A stretch of DNA of 64,000 nt. It comes from Stemphylium vesicarium. Taxonomy: Eukaryota; Ascomycota; Dothideomycetes; Pleosporales; Pleosporaceae. The notes beneath the pieces were generated by a model that had not been told where the DNA came from, ran no database searches, and saw only the letters and a program-made list of their open reading frames with translations. How positions within the stretch are numbered: position 1 is the stretch's first letter; every line of letters starts with the position of its first letter. This document shows, piece after piece, positions 1 through 12,900 of this stretch. Position numbers and translations under genes: made by a program. The stretch covers positions 39,136-103,135 of the forward strand of contig QXCR01000106.1 in assembly GCA_004380135.1 (NCBI GenBank), read 5' to 3'.

Positions 1-2029
1 TCGCTGGTACCATTACCTACCAAGTCGGGGAATAGGTAGCTCGTGTTAGCGTCCACGACAATCCAGTTGCGTACGAGAGCAGTGCCGTTCATGACAGACG
101 CCCACTGGTCTTCCGTACATTGACCCGGGTCGAGAACATAACATTGCGTTCCAGCATCAACGATAGGCTCGTTGGTGATGTTGTACACATCGCCTGGACC
201 TTCCGTAGCGTAGTCAGGGTTCTCGGCAGTAGATATATTACCGGTACTGATGTCGCGGTTGAAAAGAGCACGCATAAATATCTTGTAAGCAGTCTCGGGT
301 TGGTACGCAGGAACTTCGTGACCAGCTTCGTAGACGCGTGTGAAGGACAAGTTTCCGTACTGGCGCACCTGGCCGCCAATGTAAGTGTCGTTGACGACGA
401 CAGGAGCGTAGCCCGCTTCGGCAAATGAGGTAGCGTTGTCGTAAGGGATTGCGAGAGATAGTAGCTCTCCTCCGTACCAATTGCAGGCGTAATCGCGGTC
501 ACCGTACACTAGAGTAACCTTGATGCCCTCCTCGAGCAAGTAGGCCAAATCTTCTTTCCAGCCGGGACGTGGGTAGTCACCGATACCGCGGAATGCGCGT
601 GAGACGGCCGAGTTGGACTGGGTCCAGTTGAGCGGTACACCGAGACTCTGCTGCACGTGCGGCTGGTTGAGAAATCCTTGGTACCACGGTGGGGGGTAAG
701 CCGCTGCACCGGGCGCAGAGATGTCGTAGTAATTCAGGTCGGTATCGAAATAGGGATCGCGAATTGTCTCCGAGCAGAAGGTCTCCGCAGCCTCACACAC
801 TTCGTTGACAGTTTCGTTGAAACCCTGGTTGGTCGAGTCATATGCAAGACTCAGGTTACGGCATTCTTCAATCTGGTCTAAACAGCCGCCCTCGCGATAC
901 AGATTGTCGAGCGCCTCCTCGTAGCGAGATTCGTTCACAGCCTGAATGCCATAACTGTTGTTGTATGCCATCATCGGGTACCCCGGCCATTGTACGTAAC
1001 GGTCAATGCAGCCGTTGATGATGAGGAGGGTATCGAGGTTGAGAATATGGGTTTCACCAGCCCCGCTCCAGGTTCCATTCTCAATCTTCTCATTTTGCTC
1101 CTGGAAGTAGGCGGCAAAGGCGGGTCCATAGCGACCTCCATAGGACTCGGTGGCAATGGAGATTCTATCATCGTTGGGCTTGTGCTCGGGAAATTCCTGG
1201 AACCATACTTGTGCAAAGTTCCAGAGTGCTCGTGCAGAGTTCTCAGTACCTCGAGTGGTAAGGTTGGAGTTTTGGCTAGGGTAAGTGCCGACATAGAAGC
1301 TGTTGTTCTGCGCGGGGACAGGGTTATTCTCAAAATCGACTACTTCTAGATCGCCGGTGTCCAAATTGGTGGTGATGTTCACCAGACTGTCATAGCTCAG
1401 ACCGACCTGAACGGGCTGGTCGAGGTACAGCATGTTTACTGGACGGGTCAGAATCAAACCTGGAACGCAGGTAGCATCAATTTTTGGGCGACGAACCTTC
1501 GTTGTTCCATGACCATTCACTAAGGTATGTGCTATTCGAGTCGGAGTTGACATAGCAAGGTCCATTCTCGCGCAGCAGCCCGAGCATAGAACTGGAACCA
1601 GGTCCACCTGTTCACGGTTAGCTCATGTAGGAGAAAACCCCGCTGCATGTTATTCACCGTTCATCCAAATTGACAATGGTGCATTTGCGGGATCTTTCCT
1701 GGACTCGAAGAACCAGAAATGCGTATTGATCTCGTAGGTTTGGTCCCGAACGCCAAGGTCCGCGAGCGCTCCGGCCGGGAGATGAACATAGCCGGAGAAG
1801 CTTCGGACGCCTTCTGTGGTTTCGCAAAGCTCTGTCTAGGTAGAAAGTTAGAGAGTGCCCTGAGTGAATAGGTATGTGGCTGACCTACCTCTTTGTAAGA
1901 GATCCTGACTCCCTCCTCGAGCTGCGATTCTACGACAGTCACCCCCTCTGGTGTAGGGGGGAATTGGGCATTGACAACCGCAGTCAAAAAACCCGCTGCA
2001 CCAAGCAACGAGAGCTTGGGAAGGACCAT
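1..2029 (-). CDS. Secreted serine carboxypeptidase (S10, carboxypeptidase S1-like), 3' end outside window
   Basis: Removes C-terminal residues from peptides, probably outside the cell. The ATG at 2029 opens a signal peptide (MVLPKLSLLG, then a small-residue stretch ending VNA). Four exons fit in phase: 2029-1889, 1835-1658, 1607-1497 and 1438-1, with introns of 53, 50 and 58 nt. Exon 3 starts the family motif GGPGSSSM. The catalytic serine lies in ATESYGG (about 1130-1150), the aspartate in YGDRDYACNW (about 495-520) and the histidine in EAGHEVPAY (about 310-335), so the whole triad is present. About 622 residues lie in the window and no stop is reached, so only a C-terminal tail is missing. 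Family assignment is firm; substrate preference is inferred from the S1-like sequence. A longer in-frame N terminus from 2143 exists but would bury the signal peptide. Confidence 0.92.
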
Positions 2030-3385
2030 GATGAAAACGGCCAACGAATGAAGAAACAAAGATCCCCGACGTCGTATACGCGAAAGCTGCGGGCGATAGC
2101 GAGATTCAGGCTTTATAGCAGGCTTCCCAGCATCGGGGTACATTCATCCAGCGGCATTTCGGCCATGCACGAGCTTGGATGTGCCTGCATCTGAATGAGG
2201 GAGCTTCCTGGTTGAGCCATAGCGCGTGTCGCGTCGCAGCAAGAGTGAGTCGAAGCCGCCCGCTTCATGACGTTTGACTGCTTTGTAGCGAGGTGATACG
2301 GGCGGGGAACAGTGCATGCCAAGATTGCCAAGGAGGCTTTTCGTCACTTGTGTCTTCGGCAACGGCTTGATTAATCGACTACCGGAAGAGTGGGATAGCG
2401 GGAGTTGCGTCTAAGAAGCGGATGTGGAAGGTGTGGAGGCTTACCGGTGATAAGATAAGAGCGCTTCCGAGCATGGCGGGATGGTGGGGAAAGTGCTTCA
2501 CCGTCTAATCCCATCACCCCGCGCGCAAAGACGCGTTTACGGCTGAGAGATGGTGCGCAGGGCTGCCAAACTCTAGCGCACAGACAAGCAGCCCAAGCAA
2601 GCCTTGGAATGACGGCAAGTCGCCAACACCGCTCGTCTCAATACGGCTTTGCTCCACATCACCGCTGCTGCTTCGTCACCGGCAAGGAACCAATCTCGAC
2701 AATGTAACTTGTGCATTTGGTAAACAGCAGAAACACTTGCAGAACGAAGCTTGAATCGCAGCCCTCGATTTCTCAAGCTGAAGAGCCATGGCTGTATGCG
2801 CCCCACTGTCGCTACAGGCGTGGAAAGATTAAGACACAAGCGACCCTATCGCTTCGACACGCAGACGTCACACACACTGGATCGTATCAGATCATACGGA
2901 GAACTCCATGACTGGATGGCAATACAGGCGCAGTATCGACGACACGGCAAGATAAAGAGCGCCGAATTGACTAAATTGCCTGCAGCAAGTGAAGACTGGC
3001 GTTAGAAGTACCTACGGCCATGCGTGCGTTCGGAGAGCCACGAGCAAAATTTAATAGTTTAGTGGTCGCGAATCTTGAGAAATACAGTGTGTATTATAAC
3101 CGGTATGCGCCTGGCCCTCTCATGTGCTAATTTCTGGAAGATGCTCGAGGAGTTCTGAGATAAGATTGCATACTCATCCCCTCCCCCAGTCTTTCCCCTT
3201 CTTCTCCCCCTTCTCTCCCTCTGGGGCAATTGGGACAATGGTGCAGGAGCGGTGGGTGGGCCGACCGCGGTCAGCCTCTGCCTCCCTGCTGGTAGTGACG
3301 GGGCGGCGCGGGCGGAGCGGGACGAGGGAGAGGTCGAGCGGCAGTGGGCTTGGTGGCGCAGGTCAGCCTCGAGGTTGCGGCGCTG
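2030..3385. other. Intergenic region, no gene supported
   Basis: This holds the upstream region of the carboxypeptidase gene. Short open frames occur on both strands, but none has a recognisable domain or a convincing exon structure. A pyrimidine-rich run lies near 3178-3225. Confidence 0.5.
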
Positions 3386-3589
3386 TCATTTTGTCAATGT
3401 GTGATCAAGAACGTGGTGCTTGATCAAAATTACCATGGCGGCGCCTGTGAGGGCCATTCTCCTCGCAAGGTTCGTGACCGGAGGGTTACGGGGGCATTCC
3501 GCGGCGTTGTGGCCGGGGAGGTCACAATTGTTACATTTGCGCGTCACTGGTGGCACTTCAGAATGGTGGAGTTGAAGACGACCGAGCGA
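3386..3589 (-). CDS. Zinc-knuckle (CCHC) coding segment, gene structure unresolved
   Basis: The minus strand is open from 3589 to a stop at 3386-3388 and encodes KCNNCDLPGHNAAECP at 3535-3494, a perfect C-X2-C-X4-H-X4-C zinc knuckle. Flanking residues (VPPVTRK before, RNPPVTNLARRMALTG after) look protein-like. No ATG precedes the knuckle in frame, so it would need an upstream exon or is a remnant. A possible 51-nt intron (donor 3433, acceptor 3383) would carry the frame further, but I could not confirm an ending. Zinc knuckles of this spacing bind single-stranded nucleic acid and occur in RNA-processing proteins and retroelement Gag. It may be an internal exon of a small gene or a relic. Confidence 0.32.
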   Translation of the reverse strand, partial: SLGRLQLHHSEVPPVTRKCNNCDLPGHNAAECPRNPPVTNLARRMALTGAAMVILIKHHVLDHTLTK

Positions 3590-4594
3590 TCAATGGCTGA
3601 CGGACCAGGGCGTGAGAGGTTGAAACTACGGTTGATGGTACTTGATGGTCAATGGCAACTGACACACGGGCGCATAACGTCCGCAAAGAGACTGTTGAAC
3701 GGTTCAGAAAGGAAGAAAAAATCTGTGGATGCGTGTGGTGCTTGGAGGAAAAACAGAAGAGAGCCGAAAGGCAGGTATGTATACACACTGCCTTCTGGTC
3801 CGAGAGCACTCTTGCCAGGCCAGCAAGTTAATGTTCGGTCTTGAGGGACACGAGAATTCGTACGGAAGGTTCAAACGAAGGGAAAAGCATGGGTAAAGGA
3901 CTAACAAGGTGATTTGACCCCACGAGGCATTTTTGAAGAAGGCGAAGGTCTGCTGTTAATTCATTAGGTGCAGGGCCTTCACGAGAACGGATCGAAAGCG
4001 CGCTTTCATACATAGATGCAATGCAGGGGTCGTGACGCTGGGGCTTCTTCTGACGAAGGAAGGAGCCACGAGCCGGGTGACACACGTGAAGACCTTCAAA
4101 TTATCATGGCCAAATCCGACGTGCATAGAGACTGGCGTTTTAATTAATAAATGCATTGAGAATACCGTGTCGGACTAAGACGCGTGCATGTTCAGTGAAG
4201 GCGGTTCATCTTGACGGTCATCGAATGGCGCATCCGCAGGAACACCCGCAGATCCATCTGATGCTTCACATGCCTACCATGATAGCATAGTAGATTCAAA
4301 CAGCCTTGAGCTCGCTGTTGTATCATACTTAGGGAAAAGTGAAAGATCCCCACCCGGGTAAGTGTCTCACGCGTGAACCATGGTTCATGGCGCAAGAACG
4401 AAATGGCTGAGTCATCGTTCACAGTAGAACATATTATATTACTGATACCTCGCCTTGCCCAGTTTCACCTCTCTTTTCTTTGATATACGCAACCTCGTAT
4501 TAACTACCGATCCTCACCAACACCCGCTGCGCCTCCGACAAAAACACTCTTGCCACTTACTCCCTCTCGCGGAAATCGTGCTACGTGTTACAGT
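3590..4594. other. Intergenic region, no gene supported
   Basis: Only short open frames without domain support are present on both strands. The last part is presumably the former promoter of the broken F-box gene that follows. Confidence 0.45.
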
Positions 4595-5626
4595 ATGACT
4601 CTTCCAGATATTTCAGACCTCAAGCGCCTTACCTATAAGCATGCGGAACTAGGCCCAGGAATGTTCTTTCTGGACCAACTGCTCCACCGTATGCCACCGC
4701 TCGCAGTTCTACAGGAGCCCAAGCTCCGAGGAGACCATGGGATTGTTATCACGACTTCCAGTAGAGCTCATGATCTGTATTCTTGAGGATCTTTCGATAT
4801 CAGACCTTCTCCAATTCCGACGCTGTAACCGCACAGCCAATTATTACGTCGATTCCAAGACGCTGCTCCGCTCGGCCATGCTTTTCGCACCCAACATCTT
4901 GCGCGGCATCATGGCTATCCAACCCTCCGAATCCATTACGGCGCATGGACTGCAACTCAAACTCCGCCAAAGAACCTGCGACGGATGCGGAGAGCTAGCA
5001 TAATATTTCTATCTCCCTTCGTACTCGCGCGCCTGTCTTCATTGCCTTGCACTGAACGGTAGCCGCTACTTCTACGCGCCCACTCACAAAAAGGGGGCAG
5101 AGTGCCATTTCCACATGGAAGCGGCTGATCTCGCATTCGTACCCAGTTTCCGCTTCATTCCTTCGACGTGGACCAATGGGCTCAACAAGTTCAGCATTCA
5201 GAAGGTACATCGCCTGTACGATTACAAGCTCGGACAAGAGTTCCAGAGGGAGGAGTATGGGGAAGGTCATGTCACGTATCCGTCTAACGATGAATTATGG
5301 AACAAGTATCTTAAGTTCATGAACGCGATATCGCCGTTGATAAGCAAGATGCGAGCCGCGAGGAAATCACGGTGTTGGATCCATCGCCCGAAGGTGTGAG
5401 GCTGCATATGTGTGTAATATTCGCCCCGTGGGGAGAGGATGCGTGTTCACAGCCCGAAGAGGGCATGTTCTATTCGACTTGCTTAGGTGGATATATTGAA
5501 GGTCGATTGTACACCAGACAATCGATGATCGAACATCTCAGGGAGTGTCGCGTAAGTTGGCCCCTCGAATTCCTTTGGCACAATCGGAACGGGCACCTTA
5601 CTCTTGTCGAGGAAATGGAGCTTTGA
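4595..5626 (+). pseudogene. Broken F-box protein gene
   Basis: Coding sequence can be followed through several lesions. From ATG 4595 a leader (MTLPDISDLKRL) runs to LRGDHG near 4740, where the frame shifts at a GGG run. The F-box core LLSRLPVELMICILEDLS then reads in the second frame from about 4740. It meets an in-frame TAA at 5001-5003, just after CDGCGELA, although the frame continues sensibly afterwards (YFYLPSYSRACLHC, a CxxC-type segment). A further frame change at about 5360-5400 leads to a tail ending at 5626. F-box proteins recruit substrates to SCF ubiquitin ligases. The TAA is one C-to-T change from CAA. Alternative: an intron could hide one lesion, but not all three. I regard it as non-functional. 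Confidence 0.72.
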
Positions 5627-6537
5627 GATATGAGGTAGGGACAGAGACTTCATCCGGACTTTTCTGTCCATAAAGCTGATCGGAGGAAGTGAGACACAGT
5701 GAGCACTTGAAGGGCAAGATATCGAAAAACTGACGGGAGATGCGCAAGAAATTCTGAGACTACATAGTTGGTCCCCGCGACGAGCCCCCTCTCCTCGTGG
5801 CAGTGTTGAGGCGGCTGCTCCTCGTAGTTGTCCGGCCTGCCCGTGGCGCAGCCAATGTAGGGCATGTGCTGCTGGTTCACCCCTGCGGTAGACACTCCAC
5901 GCTCGCACAAAAAAGCAGGCACGATAGCAGCCCTTGGCTCGCCCGTTGTTACTCGGTATACTCCGAGTCGGACCGACTGGCACAGCAAAAAACATACAAC
6001 AGCGGGGATTCGCTAGTGGTCACCCACCTAACTACTAATCCGCCGGTATCTTGCTTAAATAGGGCTGAGCGAACGGGAAGCCTTGTTCTCAAGATCCTAT
6101 GGTCGTATGTGAAAGATAACACAAATTTGAACAATATATACTCAGAGCTTGCGTGGTGCTGAAGGCAAGGCGAACGATGGGGGACAGATCTACAAGAAGG
6201 TCTGTCGGTTCAAATAGCGTGCCTACATTCTCAGTCAAAACCGAGTGTTGCTCGTTGCGTGAGCTTGGGGCTCGAGGGATGAACGACAACCTTGGGACTG
6301 CGTCGGCGAAACGCGAGTTCACATGACGTGAGGCTAAAGCCGGCATATCTCCGCTCCATCGCCGACGTCCAAGCTCCCAGCTCAGTCGTCACTCAAGGCC
6401 GCCAACACGCTTCCACATCAATAACGAGCCTGCGCAACGGAGCTCGGAGAGGTACTAAGAGCAGGAAGAGCTGTAGTGTGTTGCGCAAAATATGACTGCG
6501 ATAGCGCGATAGCGGTCAGCCCATCTCAAGTCCCAAG
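5627..6537. other. Intergenic region upstream of VPS18
   Basis: No gene is supported. A 170-codon minus-strand frame (5995-5483) overlaps the F-box remnant but has no recognisable domain. The final part should contain the VPS18 promoter. Confidence 0.5.
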
Positions 6538-9500
6538 ATGGCGTACGACATGTCGAGCGGATATGCGCCGCCTAGCACGAGTAACATGCAAGAGGATTCC
6601 TCCCTCTCCATGTTCAACATAGAGCGCGTGTCCCTGCAATTCAACATATCGTCAGACTTTGTAGCCGCTGCCGTAGCAAACAATGTCCTCATATTGGCCC
6701 TCTCGACGGGCCGCATCCTGCGAATAGATCTGGACAGCCCTGCAGACATAGACGGTTCGTCAAGCGTACCCAGACACCAGGGGGTTACAATGAACGGGTG
6801 CTTACATGACTATAGATATTGATCTGCCGAAGAAGCCCTCAGAGATTGGCGTCATAAGGCGCCTCTTCCTCGACCCCTCCGCGTCCCATCTTATCGTAAC
6901 CACTACCCTCGCCGAAAACTACTACCTCCACACGCAATCGCGGACACCAAAGGCGCTATCAAGATTGAAAGGAACCGTCATAGAGAGCATAGCATGGAAC
7001 CCCTCCCAACCGACCGCATCGACGAGGGAGATCCTGGTTGGAGCGTCAGACGGCAATGTGTACGAAGTATACATTGAGCCATCATCTGAATTTTACCGAA
7101 GAGAGGAGAGGTATTTGAAGAGTGTATACAGGACAAATGATGGCCCCATCACGGGTCTGTGGATCGACACAGTGCCTGGGCGCAATGATTTGCGTCGCAT
7201 CATCGTCGCGACCCCTTCGACGTTTCTACATTTCGCTGGCAAGATTGGACGGCAGGGAAACGAGGGAAGCGGTTCCATCTTCTCGAGACTTTTCGAAAGC
7301 GAATCTGCAACGGTCCACGAGGTGTCGAATGTGGCTCCGACAGCAGCGTCACTACTCGCCGTCTCCCCGGAGAGCCAGGATAGCCCCAACCGGGAGGACT
7401 CGCATACAGAAAGGACGTTTGGCTGGCTTACCTCGCAGGGGGTACTCCATGGAAAGCTGTACCAATCGCCAGACACCTCTGAGCTTGGCGGTAAAGTGCT
7501 TGGAGACTCAAGGATGCTGCCAAGGTCTCAGGTGCCGCCCTCACACACTGCTAGTGGGCGCACCCGGAGAACACAAGATGCTGTTACGTCTATGGTGTTG
7601 AGTCAGTGGCATATCCTTCAGCTCGTCGAGGGCCGGATTGTTGCCATCAACCGCCTTGATGATACAGTCGTGCTTGATCAGGTTGTGCTTGAGCCTGGGC
7701 AGAGCGCACTAGGATTAGTAGCCGACCTGAAGAAGAACACCTACTGGCTCTTCACGACACAGGAGATTTTTGAGGTGGTAGTGACAGACGAGAGCAGAGA
7801 TATTTGGAAGATCTTGCTCAAGTCACAACAGTTCGAAGCGGCGTCGCAATACGCAAAAACACCGGCGCAGAAAGATGCGGTCGCTACAGCATCCGGAGAC
7901 TACCTCGTTGGCAAAAATCAATTCATGGAAGCAGCGACTGTCTACGGGCGAAGCACAAAACCATTTGAGCAAGTCGCGCTGACATTCATCGACAACGGCG
8001 AACAAGATGCCCTGCGGAAGTACCTAGTGACGAAGTTGTCGACTTTGAAGAAGGGATCCATCATGCAACGGACCATGGTTGCTATTTGGCTGATTGAGCT
8101 CTATATGGCCAAGCTCAATACCCTCGACGACACTATCACAACAAAGGCAGAGCTTTCGGAGAGCATGAACACTGCCGAGACTCATGATCAACTCTCTGTT
8201 ATTCGAAGAGAGTACCAAGATTTCGTGACCAAGTACAAAGCTGATCTAGATCGCAAGACGGTATACGAGATCATAAGTAGCCATGGCCGAGAAGAAGAGC
8301 TGCTGTATTTTGCGACAGTAATCAACGACTACAACTACGTACTCTCCTACTGGGTGCAACGAGAGCGATGGCAAGAATCTTTGGGCGTTCTCAAGAAGCA
8401 GACAGACCCAGAGATCTTTTATAAGTACAGCTCCGTGCTCATGGCGCATGTGCCAGTAGAGCTTGTGGACATCATGATGCGCCACTCGACTTTTGACGCA
8501 CAGAAGCTTATTCCAGCGTTCCTTAACTACAACAACCATACCAAGGCCTCGCTCAACCAAAACCAAGCAGTCCGCTACCTTCTCTTCGAGATCAACCAGC
8601 ATAACTCGACAGACGCCGCGGTCCACAACACACTCATCTCCATCTACGCATCCCATCCCACGGCAGATGAGTCTGCGCTACTCGCCTACCTCGAAGGTCA
8701 ATCCCTCGCCCACGAACAAAACTACGACGCCGATTTTGCCCTCCGCCTCTGCATCCAACACAAGCGCGTCCAATCCTGCGTACACATTTACAGCTCCATG
8801 CAGCAATACGTACAAGCCGTAGACCTAGCACTAAAATACGACCAAGTCGACCTCGCCTCCAGCGTCGCCGACCGCTCCAACACGTCCCCCGCGCTGCGCA
8901 AAAAGCTCTGGCTCGCCATCGCCAAGAAAGTAATTTCCCAATCCAGCGGCATCAAAACCGCCATCGAGTTCCTGCGCCGCGTCGACCTCCTACGCATTGA
9001 AGATCTTATCCCCTTCTTCCCCGACTTCGTGGTAATCGACGACTTCAAAGAAGAAATCTGCGCCGCGCTCGAGGACTATAGTCGTAAAATCGATGACTTG
9101 AAACAGGAGATGGATGATAGTGAAGCTACTGCTACACATATCAAGTCGGACATCAAGGCCCTGGATCAGCGATATGCGATTGTGGAACCGGGGGAGCGAT
9201 GCTACATCTGCGGGCTACCCCTGCTCGCACGTCAGTTCTTCGTGTTCCCGTGTCAACACGCATTCCACAGTGATTGTCTCGCCAAGAAGGTGGTGCAGCT
9301 TGCGGGTATTGCGCGCGGGAAGCGCATTGCCGAGTTGCAGGTTGAGGTGCAGAAGGGGGTTAAGACGGGCAAGGGGAGGGAGAGGGCCATCAGGGAGTTG
9401 GATGCTTTGGTGGGGAGTAGTTGGTAAGTTACCTAGTTGTCCGGTGATGAGAGAAGAGTCTGATGCTAACGTTGAACAGTGTGCTGTGTAGTGAGCTGGC

Positions 9501-9564
9501 AGTTAAACTCGTCAATGAGCCGTTTATCACGGCGAGCGATGATAAGGATGAGTGGGCGCTGTAG
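6538..9564 (+). CDS. VPS18: Vps18/Pep3, HOPS and CORVET core subunit with C-terminal RING
   Basis: Core subunit of the HOPS and CORVET tethering complexes, which act in fusion at vacuoles and endosomes. Three exons fit exactly: 6538-6754, 6816-9423 and 9480-9564, giving 969 residues, the usual size. The N-terminal half is beta-propeller-like (Pep3/Vps18 family), followed by a helical clathrin-repeat region and a coiled coil near residues 830-860. A RING-H2 begins at about residue 868 (CYICGLPL, then PCQHAFHSDCL). Its last cysteine pair (CVLC) is formed across the second intron and lies in the 28-residue last exon. Leaving that 56-nt intron unspliced would truncate the RING. The start is the first in-frame ATG. 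It is convergent with CTR9, 412 nt away. Confidence 0.95.
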
Positions 9565-9976
9565 AGTGGTTGGGTAGCTGTGGTTAGAGGTGGGGCTGGA
9601 GATATGGTATGAGGTACACAGAACAGATAACCATAACCACAGTTCTTGTCACCAGGGAACGAAAGCGCATAACGATACAATTGTACATGGAATTGATTAT
9701 CTTGACCCATTTCAGCCAGCTAGCTAGCCCCTTCTAGCACCAAGTGGTATACAAATTTTTGTCTCGAGCAATTCCGTTTCCAAAATAAGAATGAAATGAA
9801 TAACTGCCTGCCTACTTTACCCTTCCCTGGACGCCATAGCGCTGATGCAGACAAGAAAAGCCGAAGAAGAAAAAGGAGTAGCATGAGATGATAAAAATCT
9901 AACACCAAAAGATTACAAGGTTATGACCTCCCTGGAACTGGAATCACGGCGCGCCTTGCACGAGATGAAAACGATC
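9565..9976. other. Convergent 3' intergenic region (VPS18/CTR9)
   Basis: This stretch holds the facing 3' untranslated regions and terminators of VPS18 and CTR9. No additional gene is seen. Confidence 0.6.
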
Positions 9977-12900
9977 CTACTCGTCTTCATCTTCGTCCAT
10001 GGCTACATCTCCGTTTGCCTTGGGCGCAGCAGTACCCTCATCCTCGTCCTCGTCTTCGTCGTCGACGACACGAGCCTTGCGAGGTCGAGGGGCAGCGGCA
10101 GCAGCAGCGCCTTCATCATCAGATCCAGGTGCAGCATCGCCCTTGTCCGCATCATCAGCAGGCGCAGCATCGTCATCGCTATCATCGTCGATAAACTCTG
10201 CAGACTTGTATTTGCCTGTAGGTTCACTCTTGCGCGCAAGCTTCCTCTTCTTCTTCTCGCGGGGGCGCTCAGTATCCGAGAGTTCCTCTGTGCCGCTCGC
10301 GGTCGTCCTCCTGCGTCGTGAGCGAGGTTCGTCGTCATCGGAGGGCGCACCGTCGGTGTCGGAATCTGCGTCCTTCTTCTTCCGCTTGGGCCCCTTGGGG
10401 CCGCGGGCTTTCCGCTCGGCTTTGCGGAGTTCTTTGTCCTCGTCTTCTTCCATTCGCTTGCGCTCTTCTTCGTTGCGGCGCTCCATGAGTTCGCGGTCGC
10501 GCTGCATGAGACGTTCTTGCTCCTCGGCGTATTTGCGCTTCCGTTCCAAGGCCTCGGCTTCTACGCGCTTCTTTTCTTCTTCGCGGCGGCGCACTTCGGC
10601 TTCGCGGAGGCGCCGGGCTTGGTCGAGCTTCGTCGCGTTCTCGCCTTCGTATGCGGCTTGGCTCTCATGGGCGCGCTCGAGTTGCTTGACCATCGTGTTG
10701 CGGCCCATGTTGGCTCGGGAGGTGATATCGGCACGGGGGAAAGGTGGGTTTTCTTCCTTGGCGAGCTTCTCAAGCGCCTCGATGGCTTCGTTGAGACCTG
10801 TTGCGGCATCATCGACTTCTTCAAGAGTACGACGCTGCTCTGGGAGGTTGTAGACCATGGTAGCGATCTGGAATTGGACAAAAGCAACGTTGAACTGGGC
10901 GTTGAGGTCGGAAGGAGCGGCCTTGAGGGCTTGCTTTGAGTAGTCAAGTGCAGTACGCATACCGGCTATGCTGCGGTCATGTTTAGCCCGGAGGTACCAT
11001 GTTCGTCCTATACAGGCCAGAATCTTCGGGTCGTTATGGCGGTTCTTCGATAGAGCTGCTTCGTACTATGATGTATTAGCATGTGCTTCAAGACACGGAT
11101 AACTATACGTACGTTTTCAATCGCTCGTGCATACTGCTTGATCTCACAGTACGTGTGACCCAAGTTGACAAAGACGCTGTGATCCTTCAGTGTCTCCTTG
11201 ACCTTGGTAAAAATCTGTAGAGCTGTTGAGTAGTCCTTCTTGTCTTCAACTAGCGCGATTGCGAGACCCTGGGCTGCGTATGCGTTCTTTGGGTCTAGTT
11301 GCAACACCTTGTCGAAGAACTCAACGGCTCGCTCGTATCCTTTCCGGCGTTTCTCCTTGTCTTGTTCCGAACTGCGAGGCATCTCACGGGCAATGGCCAA
11401 GTGTATGTTGCCCATACCCATGAGCGAGTACCGGTCATGCTTGTCTGATTTTTGCAGAGTGTGCTTGTAAAGTCGCTGTTCGTCATCTGCTGCAAAGTTG
11501 GACGTCCTCTTCTTCGACTTGTTGATGTACCACCCGTACAAGGCTCGGACCTCGATGTTGTCTTCGTTCTCCTTGAAGAGATCCTTGACAGCCCTGGGGC
11601 CCTCGTCTTGAGGATGCTCCTTTAGCGACATGTAGGTAAGGCGGATGCGTGCATCAACGTAATCGGGATGTCTTTGGAGCAAACTGTTGTATACCTTCTT
11701 GGCCTCGTCCAGCTGACCTTCGGCCTCGTAGGTTCGGGCAAGGTTGAAACTGATGGAAGTAACGAGTGCATCAGTATCGATGGTGTCGTCGCGGTTCTCG
11801 GCATTGACGCATGCAGTGAGGGCGACTTGGAAAAGTTCCTGAGCTCGGACGTAGCGCTCAGCTTGGAAGTGAAAGCAGCCCATATTGTTGAGCAGTTGTG
11901 GTGGCAGCATTTCGCGGAGCGCGTTTGTGAGCTCGGCACCTTCTGCGGCGCCTTCTGGGTAGTCGTCTTCTGGAATGGCTTCAATCTCCATCTGCTCCAC
12001 CTCCTCAAGACATTTCAGGCTCCTCTCAGGGTGGTCAGATTCGTAAAGCCGAGCTAGGTTGAGAAGTACCGACTGGTCGGGCACGACCTTTTTTTTTGGA
12101 TCTTTCCATGCACTCTGGACGCTCTCAAGATATTTGAGCGCCTTCTTCAGCTCGGCAGACTTGTCTTGGTTCGAGTTGTTGTTCTGAGCGTTGAATACGT
12201 CCTCGGCGTACAGAGTTCCAAGAAGAGTTTGCGCCTCCACGTTGGGGGACTGCTGCAAGATCTTTTCGAGGCGGAACTTGGCGCCGTCGTAGTTGTTCAC
12301 TATGACATTCATCTGAGCCAATCCGAATTTGGCTGGTATGAAACCCCGCTCTTCACCTCCTCGAGCCTGGTCAGACTTGGAGTAGTATTCTGCAGCCAGT
12401 GCGGTGTTTTCCTGCTGATGGGCCATCTTGGCGCGTAGATACCAGCCATCACTGGCGATCGCGTTGGTGTCGGTGAGCTCAATGGCGCGTTTCGCTACGT
12501 CCTCGGTCTTGTTCACGTCCTTTCGGAGAGCGAGGTAGCTACCGACTGTAGCACAACTAAGCGGGTATTGGTTGTCTAGCTTCAGGGCGGGCTGGATGTA
12601 TTCGCCCGTGGCCTTCTTGATGAGCTGGGCGAACTTGGGATCCGAGGTTGAGAGATTGGCCGTCTGCTGGAAGTTGTAGATGCCGAGCAAGATTAGGGCA
12701 ACCTTGGACTGGGGGTTCAACTCAAGAGACCTCTGCCAGGCGGTGGCAGCTTCGTCCTTGTAGCCTAGTTGCCAGAAGCAGCAGCCGATACCGATGCGTG
12801 GGTCTGGGTCGAGAAGGTCGGGAGAGCTTTCTAGGACGTTTTGGTATCCCTTCAGGGCCTCAGCCCACTTGCCCATGGAGTAATGGACGCGCGCCTTGCC

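Noticed and set aside
3124..3844. Two overlapping plus-strand frames of 99 and 166 codons
   Set aside because: No recognisable domain; the opposite strand carries the zinc knuckle, the more specific signal.
5483..5995. Minus-strand frame of 170 codons with an ATG
   Set aside because: No domain, partly antisense to the F-box remnant, and composition is unlike neighbouring proteins.
9999..10853. Plus-strand open frame of 284 codons, rich in serine and alanine
   Set aside because: It is the antisense of the biased acidic and lysine-rich tail of CTR9; codon bias leaves the other strand open.
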